Below, piece after piece: positions 1-13,000 of a stretch of 64,000 nucleotides of DNA. Below the pieces are notes generated by a model that did no database searches, was not told where the DNA came from, and saw nothing but the letters and a program-made list of their open reading frames with translations. The stretch lies in assembly GCA_007922225.1 (NCBI GenBank), contig ML679970.1, positions 21,636,654-21,700,653 on the forward strand. Direction: 5' to 3'. Positions within the stretch are counted from its first letter, which is position 1; the number at the start of each line of letters is the position of its first letter. A program made the translations under genes and the position numbers. Origin of the DNA: Emydura subglobosa (Eukaryota; Chordata; Testudines; Chelidae).

Positions 1-300
1 CCCTGTGCAGCACCTGCTCCCTCTCACCTCGAGTGCTCCAGGACACGCAGGGAGTGCAGACCCTCTGTACTACTCCAAGTCCTCTCATCCACTCCCAGAG
101 CAAAACAGCATAGGTTCCACTTTGGTCAGACAGGGCCTACCTCACCAGAGCAGTGTACCAAGCACCTTTTATTTATGCCATTGGGGTTTCCTCTTCAAAT
201 GGGTGGCAATGCAAAACAGTAACAATCTGCTGCATCCTGTAAGTAGTTGAGACCCAAAACAAATACAAGAACAAGATCTAGGGAGAGTTATACAAATTAC

Positions 301-449
301 AAAACAACAGGAGTTCTGTGGCACCTTAAGATTAACAAATTTATTTGGATATAAGCTTTCGTGGGCAGATACCCACTTCATCAGCATCGAAAACTTATGC
401 CTAAATAAATCTGTTTATCTTTAAGGTGCCGCAGAACTCTCGTTGTTTT
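301..449. repeat. 149-bp foldback (hairpin) repeat with common reptile tail
   Basis: Arms 301-346 and 403-449 are near-perfect reverse complements. The loop also folds back (ATAAGCTTTCG against CGAAAACTTAT, and GTGGG against CCCAC), so almost the whole element is one hairpin. It is followed by the tail CAGACTAACATGGCTACC, a motif I recall as very common in turtle and crocodilian interspersed repeats. Confidence 0.75.
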
Positions 450-611
450 GCTGAAAACAGACTAACATGGCTACCCCTCTGGAACAAATTACAAAGTCTC
501 TTCATTTATGATTTCATGGCACAGTAGGAGAGAATTTAGCTTTTACTACATCCTCTTCTATTGGGATTTTTATAGCACAGAGATTTATCGTTATTAATCA
601 TGTTTATTATG

Positions 612-708
612 GTGATGCCCAAGGACCAACCAAGAAAAGGGCCCTATTGTGCTAGGCATTGTACAGAGTTGTAGATGGTCCCTGCCCCAAAGACTTTACC
701 ATCTACAC
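612..708 (+). repeat. Amniote interspersed repeat (first copy)
   Basis: It contains the motif series TGCTAGGCATTGTACA and GGTCCCTGCCCCAAAGA typical of an old dispersed amniote repeat. It shares order and sequence with 22583-22687. Confidence 0.6.
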
Positions 709-2820
709 AGACCAGACACTGATGAGGAAAAGGGTAGAACACACAAGCAGAGTGAACAATGTAATGGCATGAAATGTCACATTAGTTCCATAATTTTCTG
801 GGAGCGAGTGGGTTTGGTAAGGGAGGGACCATCCAAATGGAAAGAAAAGGGAAAGGGGGGTGAGAGTGACAGGACTGGGGAGAAGATAAGAAGGGCAGGT
901 GTGGAGTGATGCTAAGATGAAGAGATTGTAAGGGAGAGGTAGGATTTAGACTAGTAAACAGCCAGTCAGCCCAGGGCAAAACAATTCCAGGCAGAACTGT
1001 AAAAAGGTTTCCAAATGCACCAGTATAAAGTCCAAGCTCCCAGTCTGAGAGGATTTTTAAGATGTTGTATCTATTAACTGTTTTCAAGGCTGGAACTGAC
1101 AAGGAGAGAGTATTTTAAGCACAGAGACCATCATGCTGAGGCCAATTTGGAGGGTGGGGGGAAAGAAATCAACAAAAGTAAGGTGTGAGGGGGCATGCCC
1201 CCATCCTAATCAAAGGCAACACCGGGCTCAATCCCTACCAGAGACACACCTGCAGAGCCGCTGCAGCTGGCGAAAGCAAGCTTAAAAAGGAGAGCTGGAC
1301 ACAGGAAAGGGTAGTAAGCAGGAGGGAAGTGGCTGTGCTTTAGAAGGCACTGAGTCTTCTTGCAGAGTAGCTGAGAGGGAAACAGCTGACAAGCCTCTGT
1401 TGCGCACAGACTTACCCAAAGACCTTTGAAAGGATCTTTGAAAGGGGGCAAGAGCTCTGAAGCTGCCTGAGTGTGACCTGAGAAAGGTCCTGACTATCAC
1501 ACAAGGACACATGGAGTCAAAGGTGTATGGCATCTTTACTCAACCTCCTCCCCCTAACCACTTTTCCTTAGTGTTGCTGCACCCTCTCATAGCTGCCTGT
1601 GACCAAGACAAAGCTTGTTATGCACATGAATGTTTTTGCAAATGGAAGGATAATGCTTGGTTTGATAATTGGATCAGAAAAGTAAATGCACAAACCTTCA
1701 CCCTAGGCCCTTTGCATCCCATAAAGACCAAGAGGGGGTGTGCAGGAGGAGGGGTATCAGTGGAGCTGTCACATCGGGGTACCTGCACCATCTCTGCATG
1801 CCACACACAGAATCTGTGTCAGGTTATGATGGAGATTCTGGTAGCTGGGTCACACAGATCCAGTGACCATTCCACACTACATAACTAGCACAGAATCTGC
1901 AGCTGCTGTTCTAGAGAATAGGCCAAAGGAGTAAATGTTAGGGGTTGGGGCCATGCAGTATCCCTAGTCTGGTGGGTGGGTGGGTAGGCGTGCACTTCAC
2001 CTCCAAAGCCTGTAGAGCCACCTTCATGCAGGTTCATTTAATTTCATCCTGAGTAAATGCTGCAAGAAAACACAGGTAACTTACATTGATCCAGAATAGC
2101 ACAGGTGGACATTTATGTTTATAAAATCCATTCTGCACATTCTTTATTCTCTATGCAGCTTTTAAAATAAATACATGACAAAGTCAAACCCAAGGGCAGA
2201 GGTGCAAAGGGACACTGCACGCTAAATAGAAATGACACACTCTGCTTGCTTCTCAAACTCTGGTCCATGGAGCCCTAGGGGGGATAACTGAACCCTTCCT
2301 GGTGAGTTAAATATTTTGAGGCCAAAGAAGTGGGGTCTATAAGTGGGTGCATCCTTGCTGAAGTGGTCTCACAGCTTGAGAACACAGGAATGTATGAAAG
2401 AGAAATAATTAAACCCAGAACAGAAGAGCTTTGGAGCGGTACTCAAAATGAATCATAGATAAGGAGTGATATCATCTTTACATAAACTGTACACGACTAG
2501 AGCAGTGAATTTGTTACTTAACAGTGACATTCTCAAATGTGTAATCTGAGCTCCCTGAGTTATGCCAAACCCCCATGACGAAACAAGAAGTCTAGCCAGC
2601 TATCCATGATACATTTTGAGTAATTGTAAGTTTTCTGGAGTTTCATCCACAGCCACTTCAGTCTCTTAGTGCTACAGCTCAAGATTAAGTCAATTTTAGG
2701 TATTTCAATAATGAAATCCCACTTATAGGAGTAAACATTGTGTAAAACAAGAACTGCATTCAACCAACATATACATCAAGGTGCAAGTTAAATAATGGGA
2801 CCAACAAATAAAATTTAACT
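709..2820. other. Intergenic, no gene seen
   Basis: Only short, non-conserved open frames on both strands. A purine-rich patch lies around 830-960. No splice-bounded coding block or known repeat was recognised. Confidence 0.5.
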
Positions 2821-2828
2821 TCAGTTTA

Positions 2829-3098
2829 GCTCTATACATTGTTCCAGATCCCGATAGCATTGTGGCAGGGCACCTTGATGAGGGATCCAGCCAAAGCACA
2901 GATCTGGTAGTACCTCAGCCCACGGCTCTTGAACGATGATGCCCGGATCACCTTCCTGATTTCATCATTTGCCAGTTCTGAGTTTTCTTCTGTGTGAGAA
3001 TGAAGTTTTCTGCAGATTTTTCTGGGCTGGGTCTGAAGATCAGCTTCTTTGATGCTATTTGATCTTCTCTTTGCAATAGTGAAGTTTGCAGATATTTA
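2829..3098 (-). pseudogene. Unidentified open-frame remnant, no ATG
   Basis: On the minus strand an open frame of about 87 codons runs from a TAA near 3098 to a TAG near 2831. It has no methionine start. It is rich in charged residues and includes IRKVIRASSFKSRGLRYYQI and then CALAGSLIKVPCHNAIG. The amino-acid texture looks protein-like. I do not recognise the family. It could be a decayed retrocopy, a transposon piece, an exon of another gene, or chance. It sits about 4 kb past the ABHD6 stop on the same strand. Confidence 0.3.
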
Positions 3099-3547
3099 GC
3101 TGCCCGTGACTGAACTTCTATGAAATGCCACAGGTACTATTTAATTTTGGGGGGAAAAAATGGTCTGCTATTAAATAGATGATCTGATAGGACAGTTGTT
3201 CTCAAATTAAAGCCTTTACAAGGGGTCTATGGACGTCCCTGAGAATAAAGGAGTAGTGGAATGGAGTGTTGGGAAGGAAGACAGGATCAAGGAGAGGATC
3301 TCACTCCAATAAAGAGGCCTGAAGAAAGAAAATGATGGAGAACTAGGCCATTCATGCAAATGCCTCCCGTTTATCATGTGTGTGAACCTTAGGCTATGCT
3401 GAATCAGGTATTTATCCTACTCTAGAAGTCTGATGGGTGTGTCTCACACCTGAGCTGAGTCATACCACCACCCTTAAATCAATGCATCTATCAGTCATCA
3501 AAAATCCACTCAGGGAAGATCTGAAATTCAGGAGTGAGAGATCTCTA

Positions 3548-4624
3548 AGGCCTCGATCCACAAAAGAGATTTAGGCATTGTGACAATGAACATTGAAACA
3601 CCAGCTCTTCGGCATCTAAAAGAAAAAAAAAAATCACTGGAACAACACTGATCCACAATGCCCAAGTTAAGTGCCTGGGCTCCCTATACAATCAAAGGGG
3701 GGAGAGAGGTGCCTTGGACGATGACCCACAAGACCAAGCATGCTAGGCAGAGAGAAGTTCCCATTGGCTAGTTTAGGTACCCTTCTCCTGCAGGGAGGCA
3801 CCTATCTTTGCTAATGATCCATGAACAGGGGGGAAGATGAGTGCTCCTCTACCTAAATCATCTAGTAGGTGTGCTGAGAAGCTGCCTGATTTCACAAAGT
3901 GACACCAACCCCCTCTTATAACCTTTAGCCGAGTGGTTAGCTCATGCACATGGGAGAGCCCTGGTTCAAATCCCCCTTCTACCTAAGGAAAAGGGATCTG
4001 AAGAGGGATCTGCTACCTCTCAAGGATCCTAGCCCCAGCCTATAGAGTCCTTCACTCTCTTTCTCTGGCCCAAATTAAATTAAATAATTGAATAACTAAA
4101 TAGTAAGTGGAAGAACTTCAATAGGGGAGATTGAGAGCGCCCCCACTTCATAGCCTAGCACCTGGAACACTCCTCTGAGAAGTGGCAGATCTCTGTACAA
4201 ATCCCTTCTCATCACATAGAGAGGGGACTTGACTGTGGGGTCTCCCACATATATGCTTTAACCACTAGGCTAAAGGTTCTAAGGGAGGTTCTTTCACCCC
4301 CACTGTTTTTTGGAGTTAGGCAACCTCTCAGCACACCAACCAGATTGGGCTACACCCACAATTTAGGCAGAGGAGCACCTATCTTTCTCCCCCCCCCCCC
4401 CCTTCATGGATTGATCTGCAGCTCAGGCAGTAAGTGTCTACAAGGAAGCAGGAGTGTGCATGCTCAGAGACAGGAACATAGGCATCTATAGAACTTTTGC
4501 AGCAAAAACTTGGGGACCAAGTGAGTTTAAGTGCCTACATGATTAGGCAGCATTTTAGTGGGAGTTTTGTGGAGTGCATTGGGGCCTAAAAACAAGAGAC
4601 TTAAGTACCTTTGTGGATCCCATT
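3548..4624. repeat. About 1.08-kb inverted-repeat element with tRNA-like cores
   Basis: The ends are inverted copies (GATCCACAAAAG at left, CTTTGTGGATCC at right). The two roughly 480-bp arms match as diverged reverse complements through most of their length, around a spacer near 4030-4135. The left arm holds a tRNA-like stretch with TAGCCGAGTGGTTAG (3927-3940) and the B-box-like GGTTCAAATCC (3963-3973). The right arm holds the inverted counterpart near 4232-4276. This is a foldback element, or two copies of one repeat inserted head to head. Confidence 0.65.
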
Positions 4625-4806
4625 CCACACAATTACCTGTCCATGCTAAGGTCTAATGATATATTAAAATCCCCATAATATTATATACATTTTATGTAAA
4701 TAGAAGATCAGCAATATTTGACATTAATTCATTTAAAATTCTGAATGCGTCTCAGTTAGAATCTATTGAACTTCATCTGTCATTTGAAATTTAATTTGAT
4801 CTTATT

Positions 4807-4879
4807 AGGACCAAATCCTATTTCCATTGAATGCAATGGCAAAACTCCACTGACTTTACAGAGTGCAGAATTTGGCCCT
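4807..4879. repeat. Short semi-palindromic reptile repeat
   Basis: Begins ACCAAATCCTATTTCCATTG and ends GCAGAATTTGGCCCTC, with a CATTGAATGCAATGG core. It belongs to the group of short palindromic repeats found several times in this window. Confidence 0.5.
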
Positions 4880-4880
4880 C

Positions 4881-6371
4881 ACTACCACCTTTATCTTTCC
4901 TGATATTCCCAAGTAAGCATCATTACAGTGTAGATCTAATAACCCAGAGTTCACAGAAATTTCAAAATCAACCAAAATACCCCCACCCCTCGATAGCCAC
5001 CACTATCGCCTTCTCCTCCCCCCCAATGAAAAATTCGGGCATGGAAGACACTCTGTAATTTACTAGATTTTAATAATCATTTAAGTCCTTTGCATATTCT
5101 GGAAACCATATAAACATCTAACAACTTTTTTTCGAGCTTCCCGCACATAAAATTGTCAGCCACTTTGTCTGTATTGAGTCCTGGAGTAGAAACAGTGAAT
5201 AAGCAATTAATCTAACAGCATATTTCTAATTTTCTAAAATAAGAGTAAGGGTTTTTCTCTTAAAACAAATGACAAACTAGCAATGGGTTTCAAATACATA
5301 TACGGATCATAGGACATTGGAAAAGGAGCTCAAAGGTGGCTCTTAGAAATGCAGGCTTAAATACATAGTCTACAAGAGTCTTTACAGTTTAGAAAAATGT
5401 CAAATCTTGATTTCCAAGTAAGGAGTCCATAAAGGGACTGAGTGGTGGCAGCTGTATAATGATGTCATCCCACACACTTTCAAGGAGACAGTGCACTTTT
5501 TAGCTTCTACTAAATACAAATAATGCCTGAGACCAAGGAGCAGATTCTCATCAGTGCTGCAGCATGAACGGCTGCATAGCTTGAATGAGTGCACAGCAGC
5601 TGATTTTGAAGGTACACAGGGACATGAGCTGCATAGTTCTGGGGGTGAAGCAGTCCAGAAATCAGTCTCTACGTACCATAAAAGGTGCGTAACTAACTAA
5701 TCTGGCTCTTTTGTTTTGATACAATTTCATTTAGTAAGAAATTACCACTGTAAATTTAATTAGACATACAAATCATCAAAAGGAAACACTACTGTATTTT
5801 GCACTTTTCTGCACCACTACATTTTAAAATGCATTCTGTTGGAACGTATAATACATCTGCTAGCAATTCACATTGTAAGGGTGTAGGAGATACACAAGCC
5901 TGTATAGTATCTAACCATTATTATTACATTTATCTCATTAAGCTTACATCTGTTACACTTGTTTTCAATTACATTACCAATCACAGAATTCACAGAATTC
6001 ATTAAGAAATTCATTATTTACATCAGCATATTCAGCAACACAATATAACAGAAAAGAGCTAAGAGCTCACACTCTTGTGTTAACTTGAATTTGTTCATTC
6101 ACTCATCTATCTACAGTATTATTGCTTAATCAGGCCCCAAACCTAAACGAATAAATGGCTCCAGGAGTTTTTCTCCAGTATCATCTTGAAACTGCTCTCC
6201 ATATTTGAGTTGTTCTATACATAGGCTTAACATCAAAAGAAAGTATCCGTTTTAAGCAAAGCCAGATTGTACAAACTAGACTGTTAAGGCAGCATACATA
6301 CACACAAAGGAGCTGTTCAGGGAGTAAAAATCCATCCACAATAAGTGTAAACATTCTGGACATACAGTCGT
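4881..6371. other. ABHD6 downstream flank or 3' UTR extension
   Basis: AT-rich, no coding block seen. It could be part of a long ABHD6 3' UTR if a distal polyadenylation signal is used. A small direct repeat ACAGAATTC is found at 5985-6000. Confidence 0.4.
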
Positions 6372-6377
6372 TTTATT
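6372..6377 (-). terminator. Candidate polyadenylation signal for ABHD6
   Basis: AATAAA on the minus strand, about 540 nt past the ABHD6 stop codon. A second AATAAA lies at 2147-2142. Which one is used, if either, cannot be decided from sequence. Confidence 0.35.
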
Positions 6378-6918
6378 TTTGCACACTAAGTTTGATGTGT
6401 TGCCTTCATTTGCCGCATAAATCATAAGTTAATTAGCTATATCAACAGCACTTTAGCAAATGCCTTCAACATCAGAATTCTCTTATAATAAATTTATCAT
6501 GCAATGCAATAGACTCTAAGCAGCAGAAATACCTTAAATCTCAGTCTATGGAGTTTTCCCCCTTCACACATTCCTGACATATTCTAACAATGTCTAACAT
6601 CTATGTTCCAATAAGTTTTACATTAAATAAGACGACATATGGGCTGCATAAACTCAAGAGTTTTCAGTACATTCCATAGCTAGAATTTTCTGATTTCAGA
6701 TTATTTTCTAGTTTTATATTTTAAAAATGGAGATTGCTCAACGGATCCCTTAGGTCATTGTGTTGGTAACGCTACAGCTTTACATATCAATGATTCTGGT
6801 TTCCTCAGGGATTCTGGCACATTCGCCATGTTTTGTACAAGATCCCTGAGAACTTATCAAAGCATCAATATTTCAAAAGTCAAAACATGTTGTTGAAGTG
6901 CTTTACTCTACATGAAGT

Positions 6919-7095
6919 TCAAGCTAGTTTCTTATTGTTCTCTGTGTTGTGCACCAACGCTAAAAATTCCAATATGAGCTTTGCTGTTTTCCTGGGCCGC
7001 TCCACTACCACAGAGTGTCCACAGTTTTCCAAAATATGTACCTGACAGTCAGGAATAGATTTTGCTAGAACATCTGCTCCAGAAACATCCAGAAC
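6919..7095 (-). CDS. ABHD6: ABHD6 last coding exon, catalytic histidine (residues 280-337)
   Basis: 177 nt of coding sequence, acceptor GTCATTCAG|GTTC. It encodes VLDVSGADVLAKSIPDCQ, then the triad base His306 in LENCGHSVVVERPRK and the C-terminus FLALVHNTENNKKLA, ending in TGA at 6921-6919. The 3' UTR continues to lower coordinates. Confidence 0.97.
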   Translation of the reverse strand, partial: VLDVSGADVLAKSIPDCQVHILENCGHSVVVERPRKTAKLILEFLALVHNTENNKKLA

Positions 7096-10000
7096 CTGAA
7101 TGACAGAAAAAGTAGGAAATAACAAAAGAAAATGTCTCAGAATCAAATCAAAGTTTTTATTGGCTGTTCCATGACCCTGTCTGAACCATCTCTTGGGTTT
7201 TTTTACATCAAAGTGGGATATTAAGTTACTATGGAATGCATTTGTTTCCCACATCAGATTCTTCAGGAACGGCTCATTTTTATTCAGGCCTCTCGCATGG
7301 CCCTCCTGCAGCATGTACAAGCCCTGCCTGGTAGTGGGAATAATTTAGGCACTGTTCACATGCAACAGAATTCTGCTGGTTACAATTTAGGCATTTTCTG
7401 TGCATGTTTGTGTGTGTGAACACGTGTGCATGTAAGTAAGCAAATGATACACCTCCACCCCCTGAAGCAGTTTTATAAACAGGGTGCTAACACGGTTTGC
7501 AGACAAAAAAAAAAATCCTTGTTCATACTGATCAGGGAAACCATTCTAGAATCCTAATAGCAACAATCAAGTTTAATTCGCAGTATGGCTAGCAGAGTTC
7601 TGCTCCCAATGTGAACAGAGTCTGAATGTTCCCACCACTGACAATGTTTACCAGAGACCAACCTCAGCTCCAAATGCAAGTCTCTACTTTTATTTCCATT
7701 TCACCTGAATTTCCCTATCAATTAACATGATTAAGATTAAAAGTTGGTCAAGATCAGCACACAGACTATGGTTCTCTGTGGCTCTCCTGTGCGGTTTAGG
7801 GGTTGTTAGGGGTCTTGTGGGGGTCTCAGGGCAACTCAGGCTACTCTATGGCAGTCTCAGCCAGAGATTGAGCTGTGCTTCCCTTTTAGTTGTTATCAGC
7901 AGGAGCTCCAGAAGCACTTTCTCCCACCAATGCTGGTGGTAGCATCTCTCCCATCAGCAGTATCTGCTCCCACCTGTGTTACGGCAACCTGAGAAGATGA
8001 TTAGTAGGATCCATGCAGCCACACTCCATGGCTGGAAAGCAGAGGAAGGGGAAGCCAGCCCATATCAGGCAAATCCTATTCCAGGTGGACATGACCCCAC
8101 TGGCAAATATGGGTAGGATCCTCTACCAGCCCACAGGTGAGGTGGGAGGGGAAGCAGGAACTCCCATGGGGAAGGAGCTATCGCTAGGCACCTTTCACAA
8201 GCTCTACACTCTTGTTTTTTGTTTTTTTGGTTTTTTTTAAAGTTCCAAGCTCATCATTCCTTTTATTTTAAATCCATCCTACTTCCAGCTGGATCCAGGC
8301 CACTCAGTGGTTCTGACTGTGTTACATTTACCCTTCTGTCCCAAGATACAGCCCCAATTTTGTGTTCCCTAATACCTGTGGTTGGGGGGCAGAACAGGGC
8401 AGAAGTGGCTCTAAACCACCCTAGCATTTCTGGGATTGCAGGGCCGTTTGGGAGCTTGCCTGGCTCTTGGTACATGTTAAAGCAACCTCACAGTTATTCT
8501 AGTACAAGCTCTGTTCATGACTTCTTACGAACTGTGGGAAGCAAAAGAGATCCAGAGAGCATAATACACTGGCCGCCCTCCCTCCACCTCCTTCCATCTC
8601 TGAAAGCCTTCTATGACAGGGACTGGCGAAGGGCTACTCTGGCAAGGGAACCGCTATCCTTGTAGCATTTCCATCACTTTTATGCCATCACAAATGCGTA
8701 AAAGGGCTCTGGTGCACGGGAGAATTGACTTTATAGCCTCACTTCTACACAGCTCTGCCCCTGCTTGTGTCTCAGCTTGTTTTCCTGTATTCCTTTGTGT
8801 GCGTACACACATACACACACACTCCTCTCTCCTTTGTGTGCACACACACACTCCCCCCTCTCCTAACATTCCCTTGGTCTCCTTCCCAGTCTTGCGTCTT
8901 TGTACCTTTCTTTTCCTCTGCCGCCAACCTAAAGAACAAGCTCTCTCTTCCTTGTTGCCAAGACAACTCTTTTCCACTTCAAAATCCCTTTTACAAGCCC
9001 TCTTCAAGTGAGCTTTCCACTAGCTGCTGCCTCCCTCATGACAATTAGACAGCATCTGAGCTCTTGCTAGCAAACTCCTTCCCCAGATCTGCTTTCCCTG
9101 TCCCCTTTCCTGTCTGTTGTCTTCCCTATCATCATCCTCCACGGACTCCCATAACTAATGTGACTGGGAGATCCCCGGGACAGACAGGGACCTTTATTAT
9201 TATTATTGGTCTGCAAAGCACCATGCAAGTGAATAGTGCTGTGTAAATAAAAATTACAGTATTCACAAACTACACTCTTCTAGTTTATTAGCTATTTGTG
9301 TGACAGTCATACAGATGGAAACGGAGCACCAATCATTATATAAACAATAAGGCAGCACAGTGGCAGGAGTACCTGATCTTGTTTTCCCCAGATGATCTGC
9401 GTAGGGGCTTTGATCTTGCTCATGTTTTCATGAAGAGCGTGTCTGGACTTTTCCTCTATAATTTCTAAAAATACTTTCCAGCAGAGAAGAATTAGTCAAA
9501 CACAACTGGGATTTGTTCCATTTACTGCTAATCAGCATGGGCCAAATCCTGAGTGACTGATTTCCTTTATTCCTCCAGCAGGCTCCTCCTGCCACTAATG
9601 AGGGTTTTCCTGAATAAGGAAAACCTGCCTGAGAAGGCTACAGTGGGAGGAAAACTCTGCAGTGTTCTCCTCAGGGGACTACACCCCTTTGAGGGTTGCC
9701 CTCCTGCAGAACAGGATGTAAGGCCTGCCCACAAACCACAGATCCCTCCAGGATCCATCAGTGGGAGGCCAGGATGTCTAGGACCTCTAGCATGACAAGA
9801 TTTTCCCTTTGCCTCACTTTGCTAGCAGGCATGAATTAAAGCTGACCAATGATTAAAGCAGATAGAAACAAGAGGGGTAAAATTAACAGCTCCAGCTAAG
9901 GAGGAGGGGTGCTGTCCCAAGCCAGGAAGCTGCGGGAGGGGAGACACACCATTGCTTCAGCACCTGAAATGGACTCACTGGGGCAAGTGCAGCTCCTGAA

Positions 10001-13000
10001 TGTAAGGGAGGTGGGACAGTTCCCTAAAAGAGGAACTAGAGTTTTGGACAATCAGGTCCTCAGGAGCAGCCAAGCCTATGGAGAAGGATTCAGATAGAGG
10101 GGCAGGCAGGGTTTTTCTGGAGTTACTATTTGATTAATAAACCTGAGGGTTTGGTTCCCCCCCCCCCCTTTTTGGGGGGTGGGAGGGTGGGGAGGGAGAG
10201 AAAGTGGAGTGACTTTTTGCCTCTGTGAAGAATGCATAGTTTGTTTGGAACTAAGTGGGGACTCTGCCAGCTCACATTACTGCAAGGAAGGGGATGGAGG
10301 GGTGCAGAGGAGTCACATAGACTTTGGCTGTGTCACTCCACCCTTAGAGCCACAGGACGCTGGCTGCAAGGGGGGTGCTGACAAGTGACCCATGACACTG
10401 TCCAATCCACTCCTCCCCCAGCAGGAAATCTCCACACTGGTGAAGCACCCAGCTAGGTCCTCTTCTGCATGAGGGCGGAGATTTGTACACAAACTGGGCC
10501 CCGAGGACCCACGTTACAGTTCAAAAAACTTCGCACTGGTTCTGCTCTGCTAGAACCAAACACACTTACATTTCCGGTAGAATTCGTTATGTGGGATGCG
10601 AACATCAACAAGGCCCTGCAGGATCTATAAACAAATAAATATGGTATCAGGGTAAGAGAACAGACACACCACACACGGCCCAAGGGGTGACAGCACATGA
10701 AGCAGTTCCCTGGGAACACTGGGCAGAATCTGGGATTTGAACCCTTTTCTAGTCTGTCCTTTTGTCATTATATAACGTAATTAAAGCACAAGCTTACTTG
10801 AGATACCTTCTGATGACAGGTTGTTGCTGTAATACTTAGGAAACAAGGCTCTCTTATACTGCTGCAGAATAAGACAGATCTGACTCCTCATAAAGGGGCC
10901 ACAAGCTTATAGAACTAAAGGGAAGCAGAAAAATGTCCTTCATATTGTGCAGTTGGAATCTGCTATAAAGCCAGACTATGAACTCCGACCAGCTTGCCTC
11001 AGGAATGATTATACATTTATTATTAACATAAAATTAATATTTCTCACTTGGCACTACCTTACATTTCCTCTTCTCCTATAATCTATTCATCAAAGATGTC
11101 CTAAGGAAAATACATTACTAATTTCCTCTCTCCTCACAATGGAACATTTCCATTGCATTTGCTAAAAAAGAACAAACAAACAATTCTCTTACAGGCTGGA
11201 CAATAACTTTTTATCAATCTAGCTTTTCCTGTTATCTATATTTTACTAAAAGCTCCCAGACTTCCCACTTAGCTGCCAAAGAATTTAGATCCTTCCAACA
11301 GGGAAGCATCAGGCAAGGATGGCTGGAAAAACAAAAGGAAAAAGGAAAGTGGTCTGAACCATTAAAGATGCTAGTTAGATGCAGAAATTAGTGGGTATGA
11401 TTCTATGGCTTGCTTTATACAAGAGATCAGACTAGATCATAATGACGCCTTCTGGCCTTAAAGTCTATGAATATTTAGAGACCTTGGAAATATTTTCCCA
11501 TTAATATTCTCATTCCTAAGAGAGATACATCTCCAGAGGAGGGCTGCACCACAGAAGCCCTGACACTGTCTGCAAGAGTTGCTGTAAAGAAGTTACATTT
11601 CTGAACAGAAATCTTCTGACGTTTCTATGAAGTCAAAAAGACAAGTGACCCGTTACTATTTCTGGAACTATTATCCAAAATGCCAGACCTTCTATTCAGC
11701 ATCCACTATCATTCTTCCTGACTTAATTCAATGAAGTTATTCATGAATAACATATCCCTGTGTAAAGATCCAATTTCATGGATACTCAAAATGAAGGACT
11801 AGTCATAAGGGTGATGCCTTCCAAGTTAATTTGGAGCACCAGAAAGGGAGGAGAAAGGGGGAGGGGATGGATATTGGCAAAAGTCCCACCTTTCTCTATC
11901 CCTTCTCATTAGCTCTTTTGGCTCCTTTCTTGGAATATGAAGACACAAGTGCCACAGTTATATTTCAGGGAATACTTTCAGATATATTTCCCCTAGGATC
12001 CCATCAATGATGTTTCAAAGCATGTTTGACCTAGGGAGAACTGCAGGACTGGACTTGAACAAATGTAAATACAAATTTCTTGCCTTTATGGACAATTTCA
12101 AACTGTGCAAATTGCTAACAGTTCTTCCTTTCATCCTCTATAAATACATAGCAATGGTACTTGGAGTTACACAATCTAGGATGTAGCTTAACAGAGGCAT
12201 TTCAGTTTCATTGCCTTTGACACAACTGTTCTGTTTAAAATGCTTAGATTTCAGTGAGAGGGAAGCTTGCGCTCTCGCTCCCTCTGTGAAAGTTGTTTTC
12301 CTTATGGCCCATCCTGGCCAAATCTACCACCTTCTGCAATAATTAAGGATGATGACAGACTAGGATTTCTTACCTGCTGAGGTACTTTAAAGCGCACATA
12401 AGAACAAAGCTTCAGCATGTCTGCCATTTCCTCAGGTGTTGATGGAATTAAAGGAATCCTGTCAATAAGTTCAGATTTTTTCAGCTCCCGCAGACTCTTA
12501 TGAAATTTGTTATCAGTTGGATATGGCAGACCTACATGTGAGGAACAAAAAAACCCACATGCTAAAATCCAAAAGTGACAACAACAAGACAGCCCAGAAA
12601 GACAGGAGTTATATCCACTGCAACTAGCCACAAAATGTAGTTACTTCAGGGTGTACTGTACATTTGACTGTTGTAACCTTTCACGCAGTCATGGCAGCCT
12701 CTGCTAAGAGATACAGTAATCAATCTAATAGCACTAAACACAGCATAAACACCCACCTGCTCTGTGTTCCTCCCAGTTCCCCCACTCTTCTGAGGAAAAG
12801 TAAAACCCCTGGTTTTGTCACATATTATTCAAGATGAACAGAGACCGATGCAATGCTAATCAAGATACAGTTCTATCCTGCAACACCATGCCATCTCTGT
12901 ACCTGGATACCATTTGGTAAATACTATAGGTATTATGTGTAGATCATCATCTCCTCTCCGCTTGGTTGAATGAGTAAGTAGGCAGATAGGTCATAGAAAT

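Noticed and set aside
3925..3985. Possible tRNA gene
   Set aside because: It has A- and B-box-like motifs, but no complete cloverleaf or acceptor stem was apparent, and an inverted copy lies in the same repeat. It is better read as the tRNA-like part of a SINE or foldback element.
9600..10420. LTR retrotransposon end in an ABHD6 intron, possibly paired with 19640-20400
   Set aside because: Both have an AATAAAC-type signal and GC-rich flanks, but I could not find matching ends, primer-binding site or duplications.
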